This document shows, in pieces, positions 9,301 to 18,125 of a stretch of 33,786 bases of DNA. Below the pieces are notes generated by a model. That model was not told the DNA's origin, ran no database searches, and saw only the letters and a program-made list of their open reading frames with translations. The translations under genes and the position numbers were made by a program. How positions within the stretch are numbered: the stretch's first letter is position 1; each line of letters opens with the position of its first letter. Source of the DNA: an uncultured Sediminibacterium sp. (GTDB lineage Bacteria > Bacteroidota > Bacteroidia > Chitinophagales > Chitinophagaceae); assembly GCF_946481145.1 (NCBI RefSeq), contig NZ_CAMLMJ010000032.1:1-33786 (forward strand), written 5' to 3'.

Positions 9301-9671
9301 TGAAGCAAAGTGTACAAACTGCAACGTACGAACAAAAAGATCCTTTGGTGATCTATAAAATGGAGGCATACAATATATTCAAGAAAATGGATGGAGAAGT
9401 GAACACGAATATTGTTCAATTCCTTTGTCATGCAGGTATCCCCTTAAACGATGGTGATGAAGTTCGTGAAGGACGCCAGCAGAAAACAGATTTGAGCAAG
9501 CTTAGCACCAGCAAGGAAGATATAGATGCTCCTCCAACAGAGAATGATTATTATGATCCTACACCAGTTAAACAACAACCAATAAGCGTTGGCCCCAAAA
9601 TCGGCAGGAACGATCCTTGCCCATGCGGAAGCGGGAAAAAATATAAAGCCTGTCATGGTAAGGATTTGTAG
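6366..9671 (+). CDS. secA: preprotein translocase ATPase SecA
   Basis: Motor ATPase that drives unfolded preproteins through SecYEG at the inner membrane. At 1101 residues it is longer than the roughly 900 of E. coli, as in other Bacteroidota. Walker A is MATGEGKT (residues 192-199); Walker B is [19 protein letters not shown] from residue 300. Additional sequence of over 100 residues, charged and Lys-rich, follows this motif (about 325-435) before the preprotein-binding region resumes. Later helicase motifs include [21 protein letters not shown] and [14 protein letters not shown]. The C-terminus is a zinc-binding tail, [14 protein letters not shown], with Cys1085, Cys1087, Cys1096 and His1097, used for SecB or ribosome contact. 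It appears monocistronic, ending in a hairpin terminator. Confidence 0.98.
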   Translation: MLKFISKLFGSSKSEKDVQQIMPIIQKIGQFYDQYQQLTHDELRNKTQEFRLRIKAHLVNIDAEIEAKKQAAENLPENEIHNRDIIYQEVDKLKKERDKKIEEILAEIQPEAFAVVKEASRRFKENEELVSTATALDRDLSVKKDYIRIEGDKCIFKNTWTAAGAPVTWNMVHYDVQLIGGSVLHQGKIAEMATGEGKTLVSTLPAYLNALAGEGVHIVTVNDYLARRDSEWNGTLFEWLGLRVDCIDKHEPSTEARRNAYLADITYGTNNEFGFDYLRDNMVHSPAEMVQRKHHFAMVDEVDSVLIDDARTPLIISGPIGHNTGEQQFFELKPRIEKLVEAQKKAVNQFLNEAKKKIAEGNDDPKDGGLALFRAHRGLPKNSALIKFLSEPGMRVKLQKAENHYLADQQREMPKADEELYFYIDEKNNSVELTDKGIQLITKSGEDANFFILPDISISLASIDKNEAISAEEKLHSKEHLINDYAVKADRIHTVQQLLKAYTLFDKDVEYVVMDGAVKIVDEQTGRILDGRRYSDGLHQAIEAKENVKIEAATQTYATVTLQNYFRMYHKLAGMTGTAETEAAEFWDIYKLDVVAIPTNVVAIRKDEQDLVYKTKREKFGAVIEEVAKLREAGRPVLVGTTSVEVSELLSRMLRQKQIPHNVLNAKQHAREAQIVAEAGLPGAVTIATNMAGRGTDIKLGPGVKEAGGLAILGTERHESRRVDRQLRGRAGRQGDPGSSQFFVSLEDDLMRMFGSERIAKIMDFAGYKEGEVIQHSMITKSIERAQKKVEENNFGIRKRLLEYDDVMNKQRTVVYTKRNHALFGERLALDLDNAFYGVAEDLVNSFKEQNDHDGFKLAAILNFGIDTDITADEFAKGSDQQIAEKLYLQAVTNYDRKKQEMALQAIPVFKNIRLQQGNHIENVIVPFSDGRKGMQVLANMEKTLQSNGTELVNALEKTVTLALIDDAWKEHLRAMDDLKQSVQTATYEQKDPLVIYKMEAYNIFKKMDGEVNTNIVQFLCHAGIPLNDGDEVREGRQQKTDLSKLSTSKEDIDAPPTENDYYDPTPVKQQPISVGPKIGRNDPCPCGSGKKYKACHGKDL

Positions 9672-9705
9672 GATGAGTTTGTGGTCCATAGACCATGGTT
9701 AAAAC

Positions 9706-9736
9706 AAAAGCCTTCCGAGTTGGGAGGCTTTTGTTT
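9706..9736 (+). terminator. secA terminator
   Basis: Hairpin with arms AAAAGCCTTCC (9706-9716) and GGGAGGCTTTT (9722-9732), one G-T wobble, a 5-nt loop and a T-rich tail. It begins 35 nt after the secA stop. Confidence 0.8.
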
Positions 9737-9769
9737 TATATTTTTGTGCATCACTGATAATTTGAAGAT

Positions 9770-10441
9770 ATGTCTACACTTAACCAATATATCGATCATA
9801 CCATATTGAAACCTACAACACTGGTTTCAGATATCGAAAAGCTTTGCAATGAAGCAAAACAGTTTGGTTTTGCAGCCGTTTGTGTACCACCCAATTTTGT
9901 GAAGAGAGCAAAACTTGCCTTAGAGGGGAGTAAAGTGAAAGTGGCAACAGTTATTGGTTTTCCTTTTGGTTATTCGGCTGTAGAGTCTAAAATAGCCGAG
10001 ATAGTACTTGCTATAGTAGATGGTGCAGATGAATTAGATGTAGTAATTAATATATCTGCTATAAAAAATGCCGATTGGGTTTATCTGGCAAATGAAATTA
10101 ATCATATCATGCCGGTTGTGAAATCAAAAGGTAAAGTGATCAAGGTTATCATTGAGTCTGGTTTGCTAACCGACGATGAAATTATTAAATGTTGCGAGTT
10201 GTATGGCGTGGCAGGAATAGATTACCTGAAAACCTCTACGGGTTATGCGGAAAAAGGAGCAACCATCGAAGCAGTGAAATTGTTCAGACTTCATTTGCCT
10301 GAACAGGTACAGATTAAAGCTTCAGGGGGCATTCGCGACCATGTATTTGCCCAACAACTCGTGGATGCCGGCGCAACCAGGCTCGGATGCAGTGCCAGTG
10401 TTGCCATAGTACAGGGGTCTGAAGGAAAAAGTGGCTATTAG
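9770..10441 (+). CDS. deoC: deoxyribose-phosphate aldolase
   Basis: Cleaves 2-deoxyribose 5-phosphate to acetaldehyde and glyceraldehyde 3-phosphate in deoxynucleoside catabolism; cytoplasmic TIM barrel. The 223 residues match the short DeoC class. The Schiff-base lysine is Lys154 in DYLKTSTGY. The second conserved lysine is in VQIKASGGIRD, and the N-terminal region has the characteristic DHTILKPTT. ADELDVVINISAIKN follows the family pattern. It lies about 100 nt after secA, behind the terminator, and no other nucleoside-catabolism gene is nearby. Confidence 0.95.
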   Translation: MSTLNQYIDHTILKPTTLVSDIEKLCNEAKQFGFAAVCVPPNFVKRAKLALEGSKVKVATVIGFPFGYSAVESKIAEIVLAIVDGADELDVVINISAIKNADWVYLANEINHIMPVVKSKGKVIKVIIESGLLTDDEIIKCCELYGVAGIDYLKTSTGYAEKGATIEAVKLFRLHLPEQVQIKASGGIRDHVFAQQLVDAGATRLGCSASVAIVQGSEGKSGY

Positions 10442-10534
10442 AATAACCTGTTAAAGCAATTCAACAAATACCAGTCATCTGATTCGGAGCCGTATCTTTG
10501 TATAATATTGTTTATCTTACTGAAAACAAGCATT

Positions 10535-10969
10535 ATGTCTGTGCTGATTCGTTGTATTTCCATTTGCTTATTGTTATTCTCCGCTATGGAATTGTGGGCC
10601 GCTGATACAATTGTGGTAAAAAAAGATAGCAGACTTGATTTACTTACTGCAAAACAGGCTCAACTTAATAAACGCACAGCAATGCTCACGAGCGATGGTC
10701 AATACAAAGGGTATCGCCTGCAGGTAATCAGCACAAATAGCCGCGACCAGGCATTCCGTATTAAAACAGAATTACTAAGTCGTTTCCCCGATCATAAAAC
10801 CTATACATCTTATCAGTCACCACTCTTCAAAGTTCGGATCGGTAATTTTGTGAGAAGAGAAGATGCCGAGCAATTCAGGAAATTATTGAATCGCTTTTAT
10901 CCTAAAGGAGTGTATGTAGTAGAAGATGTGATTGAATATAACCTCGCCGAGGATGAACTCGCACAATAA
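10535..10969 (+). CDS. exported SPOR-domain protein
   Basis: Probably a periplasmic protein that binds denuded peptidoglycan glycans, as SPOR domains do at division sites. I chose the ATG at 10535 (144 residues) over an in-frame TTG nine codons upstream, because it places a signal peptide (MSVLIRCISICLLLFSAMEL, cut near residue 23) at the N-terminus. The SPOR domain covers about residues 60-135: GYRLQVISTNSRDQAFRIK, then FKVRIGNFVRREDAEQFRK and YVVEDVIE. It is followed after 6 nt by the M20 hydrolase gene, so they are probably co-transcribed. A TATCTTTG -7-like box at 10493-10500 may start transcription, though its -33 is poor. Confidence 0.85.
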   Translation: MSVLIRCISICLLLFSAMELWAADTIVVKKDSRLDLLTAKQAQLNKRTAMLTSDGQYKGYRLQVISTNSRDQAFRIKTELLSRFPDHKTYTSYQSPLFKVRIGNFVRREDAEQFRKLLNRFYPKGVYVVEDVIEYNLAEDELAQ

Positions 10970-10975
10970 AGTAAC

Positions 10976-12157
10976 ATGTTACTACAAAAGATAAAAGATT
11001 TAGCATCAAAATATGCAGCAGATAGTATAGCCATTCGCTCACACCTGCATGCGCATCCTGAACTAAGTTACCAGGAATTCGAAACCTGTCGTTTTGTACA
11101 ATCAAAATTGCAGGAGATGGGTATTCCTTTTGAAACAATGGCGAATACAGGAGTTGTAGGTATTATTAAGGGAAAGAATCCCGACAGTCGCATTATTGCC
11201 TTACGCGCAGATATGGATGCATTGCCTATTATGGAAGAAAATGATGTGGCGTATAAATCACAGAACCCAGGAGTAATGCATGCTTGTGGACATGATGTAC
11301 ACACTTCAATATTATTGGGCGCATCCAGGATTTTGCAGGAATTAAAAGACGAATGGGAAGGAACGGTAAAATTATTGTTTCAACCAGGGGAAGAAAAAAA
11401 TCCCGGAGGAGCAAGTTATATGATCAGGGATGGTGCTTTAAAGAATCCAGCTCCACAAGGTATCATTGGATTACATGTTCATCCCGGATTAGAAACAGGT
11501 AAACTTAGTTTCAGAAAAGGGCGGGTAATGGCCAGTGCGGATGAAATTTATATCACCATCAAAGGAAAGGGCGGGCATGCAGCATCACCCAATCTTACAG
11601 CGGATACCGTTTTAATTGCATCGCATCTGGTAGTTAGCTTACAACAGGTTATCTCAAGAAATAAAAATCCATTGTCGCCATCAGTATTATCGATATGTTC
11701 AATTCAAGGTGGACATACAACCAATGTAATACCCAGCGAGGTGAAGCTGATGGGCACATTCAGGGCGATGGATGAAGCATGGCGCTTTAAAGCACATGAA
11801 CTAATTAGAAAAAATGCTGTAGGACTTGTAGAATCTATGGGAGGTGAAATAGACTTACATATTGATATAGGATACCCTACGGTTGATAATGACCCTCATT
11901 TTACCGGAAATGCCTGGAAGCAGGCCGATCTCTACATGGGAAAGGAAAATGTACTCGAAACAGAAATGCGAATGGGTGCTGAAGATTTCGGATATTATAC
12001 ACAGGTAATACCCGGGTGTTTTTTTAGACTTGGCGTAAGAAATGAAGCAAAAGGAATTGTACATAATGTACATACCCCACTATTCAATATCGACGAAAAT
12101 GCCATCGAAATTGGAATGGGTAATATGGCCTGGCTGGGAGCAACCGTATTGGTTTAA
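10976..12157 (+). CDS. M20-family amidohydrolase (N-acyl-amino-acid / hippurate hydrolase type)
   Basis: Metal-dependent amidohydrolase that probably removes acyl groups from N-acyl amino acids or cleaves related amides. The 393-residue length matches the M20D group. Metal and catalytic motifs are MHACGHDVHTS (residues 101-111; Cys104, His106), LFQPGEEKNPGGA (general-base Glu), GLHVHPGLETG and, near the C-terminus, MGAEDFGYY and HNVHTPLFNIDE. The dimerisation domain lies in the middle (KGKGGHAASP onward). No signal peptide is seen, so it is likely cytoplasmic. It follows the SPOR gene by 6 nt. The exact substrate cannot be read from sequence. Confidence 0.92.
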   Translation: MLLQKIKDLASKYAADSIAIRSHLHAHPELSYQEFETCRFVQSKLQEMGIPFETMANTGVVGIIKGKNPDSRIIALRADMDALPIMEENDVAYKSQNPGVMHACGHDVHTSILLGASRILQELKDEWEGTVKLLFQPGEEKNPGGASYMIRDGALKNPAPQGIIGLHVHPGLETGKLSFRKGRVMASADEIYITIKGKGGHAASPNLTADTVLIASHLVVSLQQVISRNKNPLSPSVLSICSIQGGHTTNVIPSEVKLMGTFRAMDEAWRFKAHELIRKNAVGLVESMGGEIDLHIDIGYPTVDNDPHFTGNAWKQADLYMGKENVLETEMRMGAEDFGYYTQVIPGCFFRLGVRNEAKGIVHNVHTPLFNIDENAIEIGMGNMAWLGATVLV

Positions 12158-12225
12158 TTTGCAAGTAGTACGGGTTGTCTCAGTGAATTATTACGCAATT
12201 TTTAGTCATCTGTCCTTTCAACATC

Positions 12226-12782
12226 ATGGATCAATAGTTTAGTGCCAAATACCAACTATTGGAACCAATACAAATTCAACACAAAATTTATACCCTTCGT
12301 GAACAGAAAGTAATGCTTGATTTTGACATTGCTTTATTGTACAATGTTGAAACAAAAAGACTAAAAGAAGCAGTAAGCGCAACCTGAGTCGGTTTCCACC
12401 TGATTTTATGTTTGAAATCAACCCTGAAGAGTATGCTTCTCTAAGGTCGCAATTTGCGACCTTAGAGAAAAAAGGTAAGGGGAAACACAGTAAATACAGT
12501 CCTTTTGCTTTTACAGAACAAGGTATAGCGATGCTGAGCGGGTTACTAACCTCACCAAGGGCTATTGAAATGAATATTGCTATTATGCGGGCATTTATCG
12601 TTGTCAGGAAACTAATGCTGCAATACAGTGAGCTGACAAATGAAGTTGAAATGATCAAAAGATCGGTTGCCAATCATGACGAGCAACTAAACCTTATTTA
12701 TGAAGCCATTGAAAACATACTGGATGAGCAGGCTGAATATAAAGCCCTTCAAAACCGCAATCGGATTGGTTTTATGAAATAA
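12226..12782 (+). pseudogene. decayed ORF6N-domain (KilA-N/ORF6N) gene
   Basis: The two halves of an ORF6N-domain protein lie in different frames. The first half runs from ATG 12226, hits TAG at codon 4 (12235-12237), then continues YQLLEPIQIQHKIYTLREQK and VMLDFDIALLYNVETKRLKEAV to about 12375. There the frame breaks and would stop at TGA 12385. One base back, the reading continues KRNLSRFPPDFMFEINPEEY and on through KYSPFAFTEQGIAMLS to TAA at 12780. The joined sequence matches the usual ORF6N order (IY.LR..KVMLD.DLA.LY.VETKRL, then RF..DF.FE). A TTG at 12259 could rescue the start, but not the frameshift. ORF6N proteins are DNA-binding domains of phage or mobile origin; no phage genes flank it. 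Confidence 0.85.
12437..12469. repeat. perfect 16-bp-arm palindrome inside the ORF6N pseudogene
   Basis: Arms 12437-12452 and 12454-12469 are exact reverse complements around a single central base. The core reads CTAAGGTCGCAA. It encodes part of the SLRSQFATLEK segment, a stretch conserved in ORF6N proteins. Confidence 0.85.
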
Positions 12783-12915
12783 AAGCACCTATTTTATTTA
12801 TATTGTATTTTGCAGCCCTAAATCTGGGTTGCCGGGTCAGCGGACCGAACCCCGAAGTGAGTGACACAACCTAAGTTGAGTTATATTGTGTTGCCGGTTA
12901 ACGAAAATAAAAGCT

Positions 12916-15258
12916 ATGGCTAAAATTACAGATCTGAGGAAGGAGCAAGCCCTCGAATACCACTCAAGTGGCAGACCAGGAAAGATAGAAGTAGTTCCAA
13001 CCAAAGAAGCCAAAACACAACGTGATCTATCATTGGCTTATAGCCCGGGTGTGGCGGAACCATGTAAAGAAATACATAATAATCCCGAAGACGTTTATAA
13101 ATACACTGCAAAAGGAAACCTGGTTGCCGTAATCAGCAATGGAACGGCCGTATTAGGTTTGGGTGATATTGGTCCAGAAGCCAGTAAGCCGGTAATGGAA
13201 GGAAAGGGTGTATTGTTTAAAATATTCGCTGATATTGATGTGTTTGATATTGAAATCAACGAAAAAGATCCCGAGAAATTTGTTCAGATTGTAAAAGCAC
13301 TGGAACCAACTTTCGGAGGAATAAACCTGGAAGATATTAAGGCTCCTGAATGTTTTTACATTGAGCAGCAACTGAAAAAGCAGATGAATATTCCGGTGAT
13401 GCATGATGATCAACACGGAACAGCGATTATTAGTGGGGCTGCTTTATTAAATGCACTTGAGTTACAAAAAAAGAAAATAGAGAAAGTTCGTTTTGTAGTA
13501 AATGGTGCAGGCGCCGCAGCAATGGCTTGTACACAACTCTATGTTGCTTTAGGCGCCCGGTATGAAAATTTCACTCTTTTTGATAAAGACGGAGTATTGC
13601 ATGAAGGCAGAACAGACCTTGATGAAATACGCAGAAAATTTGCGGTAAAAAAAGCTGATCTCACTCTGGAGAAGTCCATGAAAGATGCGGATGTTTTTCT
13701 GGGACTAAGTGTAGGTAATGTAGTAACGCAGGATATGGTTAAATCCATGGCTAAAAATCCGATCGTATTTGCGATGGCCAATCCTGATCCTGAAATTAGT
13801 TATGAAGATGCTATTGCTGTAAGAAAAGATATCATTATGGCAACAGGCAGAACTGATTACCCTAATCAGGTTAATAATGTACTAGGCTTTCCTTATATAT
13901 TCAGAGGAGCATTAGATGTTCGTGCCACACAGATCAATGAAGCCATGAAACTGGCAGCAGTAAAAGCCTTGGCAGAACTTGCAAAATCAGCTGTGCCTGA
14001 TATTGTGAATATGGCCTATAACCAGACCAATATGTCGTTCGGTCCGGAATACATTATTCCTAAACCTTTAGACCCAAGACTGTTATCAACCGTGGCCCCT
14101 GCTGTTGCTAAAGCCGCTGTTGAAACAGGTGTTGCTCAGAAAAAAATAGCCAACTGGGACGCGTATGTTCTTGAATTAAACAGAAGACTTGGCCTCGATA
14201 ATCAATTATTACGTGTAATTGGTAACAAAGCACGCAGGGATCCAAAGAGATTGGTATTTGCTGAAGCCGATAACCAGAAAATTCTCAAAGCTGCCAGTAT
14301 TATATACGATGAAGGTGTTGCTTATCCAATACTACTGGGAGATCCGATTAAAATTAACAGAATTGCCGAAGAGTATAATATTGATATAACTGATCTGCCA
14401 ATCATAGATCCGCGTAGTGATGAAATGGAATCGAAGCGCGAATTTTATGGAGAACTTTTCTTTAAGAAAAGACAAAGAAGAGGATTCAACCATTATGAGA
14501 GTCTGAAGATCATGAAAGACAGAAACCATTTTGGTTGTATGATGGTTGAAACAGGTGATGCTGATGCAATGTTATCAGGACTTACCAAAAACTATGCAGA
14601 AGCAATCCGGCCAGCATTGCAGATTATTGGTACGGAAGAAGGAGTGAAGAAAATAGCTGGGATGTATTTATTACTCACCAAAAAGGGGCCACTGTTTTTA
14701 GCAGATACAACGGTGAATTTTAATCCTACGGCAGAACAACTGGCAGATATTGCCATGATGGTAGCCAAAGAAGTGCGGAATTTCAATCTAACACCTCGAA
14801 TGGCGATGCTGAGCTATAGCAATTTTGGCAGTAGTGATTCACCAGAAGCTAAATTGGTTTCAGAAGCTACACGTATTCTCAAGCAAAGAAACCCATCGTT
14901 GATTGTTGATGGTGAAATGCAGGGTAGTATGGCATTTAATAAGGAAATCCTGCGTGATAACTATCCTTTTAGTGAGTTAGTAGATGAAGATGTAAATGTA
15001 TTAATCTTCCCTAATCTGACAGCAGGAAACGTGGCATATAACTTACTAAAAGAAGTAGGTGGTGCTGATGCTATTGGTCCCATACTACTTGGACTAAAAA
15101 AACCTGTTCACGTATTGCAATTGGGAAGCACGGTTAGAAGTATTGTGAATATGGCATTGGTAGCAGTAGTAGATGCACAGTTAAAATGCCGAATGGATAC
15201 CAATGATGTTGTACAGCGAAGCAGTTGGTGGAAGCGATTAAAAAAGCGGAAGAAATAG
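12916..15258 (+). CDS. maeB: NADP-dependent malic enzyme with phosphotransacetylase-like domain
   Basis: Oxidative decarboxylation of malate to pyruvate and CO2 with NADPH production. The 780-residue protein starts at ATG 12916; an in-frame ATG ten codons earlier gives a non-conserved extension. The N-terminal malic-enzyme half (about 1-425) has [24 protein letters not shown] at residue 162 and NGAGAAAMA for nucleotide binding. The C-terminal half (about 435-770) resembles phosphate acetyltransferase ([15 protein letters not shown], then [20 protein letters not shown]), which in the MaeB family mainly binds acetyl-CoA as a regulatory domain. Its length matches the E. coli MaeB class. The preceding gap is GC-richer than its surroundings and could fold. 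Confidence 0.95.
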   Translation: MAKITDLRKEQALEYHSSGRPGKIEVVPTKEAKTQRDLSLAYSPGVAEPCKEIHNNPEDVYKYTAKGNLVAVISNGTAVLGLGDIGPEASKPVMEGKGVLFKIFADIDVFDIEINEKDPEKFVQIVKALEPTFGGINLEDIKAPECFYIEQQLKKQMNIPVMHDDQHGTAIISGAALLNALELQKKKIEKVRFVVNGAGAAAMACTQLYVALGARYENFTLFDKDGVLHEGRTDLDEIRRKFAVKKADLTLEKSMKDADVFLGLSVGNVVTQDMVKSMAKNPIVFAMANPDPEISYEDAIAVRKDIIMATGRTDYPNQVNNVLGFPYIFRGALDVRATQINEAMKLAAVKALAELAKSAVPDIVNMAYNQTNMSFGPEYIIPKPLDPRLLSTVAPAVAKAAVETGVAQKKIANWDAYVLELNRRLGLDNQLLRVIGNKARRDPKRLVFAEADNQKILKAASIIYDEGVAYPILLGDPIKINRIAEEYNIDITDLPIIDPRSDEMESKREFYGELFFKKRQRRGFNHYESLKIMKDRNHFGCMMVETGDADAMLSGLTKNYAEAIRPALQIIGTEEGVKKIAGMYLLLTKKGPLFLADTTVNFNPTAEQLADIAMMVAKEVRNFNLTPRMAMLSYSNFGSSDSPEAKLVSEATRILKQRNPSLIVDGEMQGSMAFNKEILRDNYPFSELVDEDVNVLIFPNLTAGNVAYNLLKEVGGADAIGPILLGLKKPVHVLQLGSTVRSIVNMALVAVVDAQLKCRMDTNDVVQRSSWWKRLKKRKK

Positions 15259-15372
15259 GACTTTGTACAAAAAAGTCATTCAACTATTGGTAATTAAGGC
15301 GATTTTGAAAAGAGTAATAACACAATTGCTATATGCTATGAACAATTAGCCATATGTAATAAGGTGTAATGT

Positions 15373-15382
15373 CGTTATAACG
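15373..15382. repeat. 10-bp palindrome upstream of the permease gene
   Basis: CGTTATAACG is a perfect palindrome 21 nt before the permease start. It could be a small operator, but a 10-bp palindrome in AT-rich DNA may be chance. The rest of the 145-nt gap shows no other clear feature. Confidence 0.3.
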
Positions 15383-15403
15383 GTAATTTGAAAAAATAAA
15401 GCA

Positions 15404-16141
15404 ATGTCATTTTTTACCCATTTAGGATCATATCTGCTCATGTTGAAGGGGATGTTTACCAAACCTGAAAACTGGCGTATGTACTGGAAAGAGTTTATGC
15501 ACCAGTGCGTAGAAATCGGGTTGGGTGCATTGCCCATCGTAGTCATTATCTCCTTGTTTTTAGGTGCGGTTACTACTGTTCAAACAGCTTATCAGTTGGT
15601 GAGTCCACTGGTGCCTCAGGCTACTATTGCACAAATTGTAAGAGATAGTATGATTCTTGAACTTTCTCCTACGGTTGTAAGTATTGTGCTGGCTGGTGTG
15701 GTAGGCAGTAAGATTGCCAGCGAACTGGGTAATATGCGGATCAGTGAACAAATTGATGCACTGGAAATCATGGGTATCAATACAAAGAGTTACCTGGTAT
15801 TGCCGAAAATTCTCGGATCACTTTTAGTTATACCATGTCTGATCACTATTTCAGCCGTATTAGGTATCTGGGGTGGAAGAACTGCTGGTAATATGGCGGG
15901 TATTCTTGCTCCTGATATTTTCGATATTGGATTGAGACAAAACCTGAACCTGTACAATATCAATTTCGCGCTGTATAAGTCATATACATTTGCCTTTATT
16001 GTAAGTAGTATATCTGCTTACTATGGATATAATGTGAAAGGTGGGGCATTGGAGATAGGAAGGGCAAGTACAAGTGCAGTGGTAGTAAGTTGTATCCTTA
16101 TCCTTTGTGCAGATTACCTGCTGGCAGCTTTGCTATTGTAA
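15404..16141 (+). CDS. MlaE-type ABC transporter permease
   Basis: Inner-membrane permease of an MCE/Mla lipid transporter. The 245-residue protein has an N-terminal amphipathic segment and about five hydrophobic segments, including GALPIVVIISLFLGAVTTVQ and a C-terminal VVVSCILILCADYLLAALLL. The family signature GSKIASELGNMRISEQIDAL followed by EIMGI is at about residues 100-126; this loop contacts the ATPase. No ATPase gene is adjacent; the MlaF-like ATPase at 1546-2334 is the likely partner. No MCE-domain gene follows. Family assignment is firm and the pairing is inferred. Confidence 0.93.
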   Translation: MSFFTHLGSYLLMLKGMFTKPENWRMYWKEFMHQCVEIGLGALPIVVIISLFLGAVTTVQTAYQLVSPLVPQATIAQIVRDSMILELSPTVVSIVLAGVVGSKIASELGNMRISEQIDALEIMGINTKSYLVLPKILGSLLVIPCLITISAVLGIWGGRTAGNMAGILAPDIFDIGLRQNLNLYNINFALYKSYTFAFIVSSISAYYGYNVKGGALEIGRASTSAVVVSCILILCADYLLAALLL

Positions 16142-16214
16142 TTCAGTTAAAATCAATTGTTTTTTATAATGATTCGCTTTGTGAATCTTACATTTATGGT
16201 GTAAGTGCAAAGCC

Positions 16215-16700
16215 ATGAATCCTAATTTTGAATCTTTTCGAAAACAAATTTCGAATCCTTTAAAGTTCAGGCTGTTTTTATTACAGCGACTACCAGCAGC
16301 ATTTTTTTGCGGGCTAAAAATCACTGATTTAAGCCAGGATGCTGCGGTGATTAGCGTTCGTTATAGCTGGTTTTCTCAAAACCCTTTCCGTTCCATGTAT
16401 TTTGCGGTTCAGGCAATGGCTGCTGAAATGAGCACCGGCATTTTAGGTTTTGCACAAATTTATCAACGAAAGCCACCAGTAAGCATGCTGGTTTTAAAAG
16501 TAGAAGGTGATTTTTTGAAGAAAGCAACGGGACTTATAAAATTCCATTGTTCGGATGGTCCCAGTATTTTGGCGGCCATTGAACAAACCATTGCAAATGG
16601 CGAACCTCAAACTGTTCGGTGCAAATCAGAGGGCACCAACGAGCAAAATGAATTAGTGGCCACTTTTTATATAACCTGGACTTTTAAATCCAGGCAATAA
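16215..16700 (+). CDS. DUF4442-like hotdog-fold protein
   Basis: The 161-residue protein has no signal peptide. The sequence fits the DUF4442 family of hotdog-fold, thioesterase-related proteins: an N-terminal helix-rich segment (NPLKFRLFLLQRLPAAFFCG), then strands separated by NPFRSMYFAVQAMAAEMSTG, which corresponds to the central hotdog helix. The C-terminal strands end in ATFYITWTFKSR. The enzyme activity of this family is not established; acyl-CoA thioesterase is only an inference from the fold. It sits 18 nt upstream of the beta-CASP RNase gene and may be co-transcribed with it and galK. Confidence 0.75.
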   Translation: MNPNFESFRKQISNPLKFRLFLLQRLPAAFFCGLKITDLSQDAAVISVRYSWFSQNPFRSMYFAVQAMAAEMSTGILGFAQIYQRKPPVSMLVLKVEGDFLKKATGLIKFHCSDGPSILAAIEQTIANGEPQTVRCKSEGTNEQNELVATFYITWTFKSRQ

Positions 16701-16718
16701 CTGACGAAAGCAACGATT

Positions 16719-18125
16719 ATGAAAATAGCATTTCATGGTGCCGCAAGAACCGTTACTGGTTCAAAGCACTTACTGACATTACAGAATGGGAAAAAGATTT
16801 TACTTGACTGCGGACTCTTTCAAGGCATGGGCAGAGACACAGAAGTTTTGAATAGCTCATTTGGTTTTGATGCCAGATCAGTAGATATCCTCGTTTTATC
16901 GCATGCGCATATCGATCATTCAGGACTAATACCAAAATTGGTGAAAGAAGGTTTTGAGGGAAAAATCTTCGCAACTCCAGCAACCAGGGAATTAGGGGCT
17001 ATTTTACTGGAAGATTCGGCGGTGATTCAGCGTGACGATACAAAATTCATCAATAAAAGAAGGGCCAAGCAGGGCTTGCCTCCTTATGAACCACTATATG
17101 ACCTTGATGATGCCGCAAAAGCCCTTGATTTGTTTATTGATGTGAATTACAATGAATGGACAAATATTACCGAGGGTGTGCAATTGATGTTTACAGATGC
17201 AGGCCATATTATTGGCAGTGCTGCAGTGCATTTAAAGATTACAGAGGAAGGTAAAACAATTCAATTGAGTTTTAGTGGTGATGTGGGTCGTTATAATGAC
17301 GCTATTCTTCGTTCACCTGCTGAATTTTCGCAGGCAGATTATATCATTCTCGAAAGTACCTACGGAAATAAATTACACGATGAAGTACATGGTACACCAG
17401 ATACACTTTTAAAATGGATAGAAGGAACTTGCATGGAGAAAAAAGGGAAACTTATTATCCCGGCATTTAGTGTAGGCCGTACGCAGGAATTATTGTATGC
17501 ACTTAATCAATTAGACCTTGAAAACAGGTTGCCTCGTGTTCCTGTTTATGTAGATAGTCCTTTAAGTAGGGAGGCAACAGAAATGCTGAAAGCTTACCCG
17601 CAATATTTTAATAAACGCATTCGTAAAGTGATGGAGAAAGATGATGATCCATTTGATTTTCCCGGTTTGAAGTTTATTAAAACCGTTGATGAAAGCAAAT
17701 ACCTGAATGAACTGCCGCAACCCTGTGTGATAATTTCTGCAAGTGGTATGGCAGATGCTGGCAGGGTAAAACACCATATTATGAACAATATCGGCGATAA
17801 GAAAAATACCATTTTGCTGGTAGGTTACTGCGAACCAGGATCATTGGGGGGAAGGCTTTCGCGCGGAGCTGAACAGGTAAAAATCTTTGGGGAAATGTAC
17901 GAGGTTAAAGCAGAAGTAGGTCAGATGAGGAGCATGAGTGCTCATGGAGATTATGATGACCTTTGTCAGTTTCTTGCTTGTCAGAATCCCAAACTAGTAA
18001 AAACACTTTTCCTGGTCCACGGAGAATATGATGTGCAACAGGATTTTGCGAGCAGACTCATTCGCAAAGGATTCAACGAGGTAGTAATCCCCGAAATGCA
18101 TTACCAAACAAAACTGGAAGGATGA
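16719..18125 (+). CDS. beta-CASP metallo-beta-lactamase ribonuclease-like protein
   Basis: Predicted zinc-dependent RNA-processing nuclease of the CPSF73/TTHA0252 type. The 468 residues contain LSHAHIDHSG (His62, His64, Asp66, His67), the later metal ligands in DAGHIIGSA and SFSGDVGRY, and the beta-CASP insertion with IIPAFSVGRTQELLYALNQL. The RNA-specificity C-terminal region has GYCEPGSLGGRLSRGAEQVK, MSAHGDYDDL and the terminal HGEYD. No signal peptide is seen. Its stop overlaps the galK start (ATGA, 4 nt), which suggests translational coupling though the functions are unrelated. Confidence 0.9.
   Translation: MKIAFHGAARTVTGSKHLLTLQNGKKILLDCGLFQGMGRDTEVLNSSFGFDARSVDILVLSHAHIDHSGLIPKLVKEGFEGKIFATPATRELGAILLEDSAVIQRDDTKFINKRRAKQGLPPYEPLYDLDDAAKALDLFIDVNYNEWTNITEGVQLMFTDAGHIIGSAAVHLKITEEGKTIQLSFSGDVGRYNDAILRSPAEFSQADYIILESTYGNKLHDEVHGTPDTLLKWIEGTCMEKKGKLIIPAFSVGRTQELLYALNQLDLENRLPRVPVYVDSPLSREATEMLKAYPQYFNKRIRKVMEKDDDPFDFPGLKFIKTVDESKYLNELPQPCVIISASGMADAGRVKHHIMNNIGDKKNTILLVGYCEPGSLGGRLSRGAEQVKIFGEMYEVKAEVGQMRSMSAHGDYDDLCQFLACQNPKLVKTLFLVHGEYDVQQDFASRLIRKGFNEVVIPEMHYQTKLEG

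Noticed and set aside
12239..12673. 144-codon minus-strand open frame across the ORF6N region
   Set aside because: It opposes the recognisable ORF6N sequence, has no family resemblance, and open antisense frames are common here.
12226..12782. Toxin-antitoxin or defence role for the ORF6N gene
   Set aside because: The gene is broken in two places and has no partner gene; the neighbours are metabolic.
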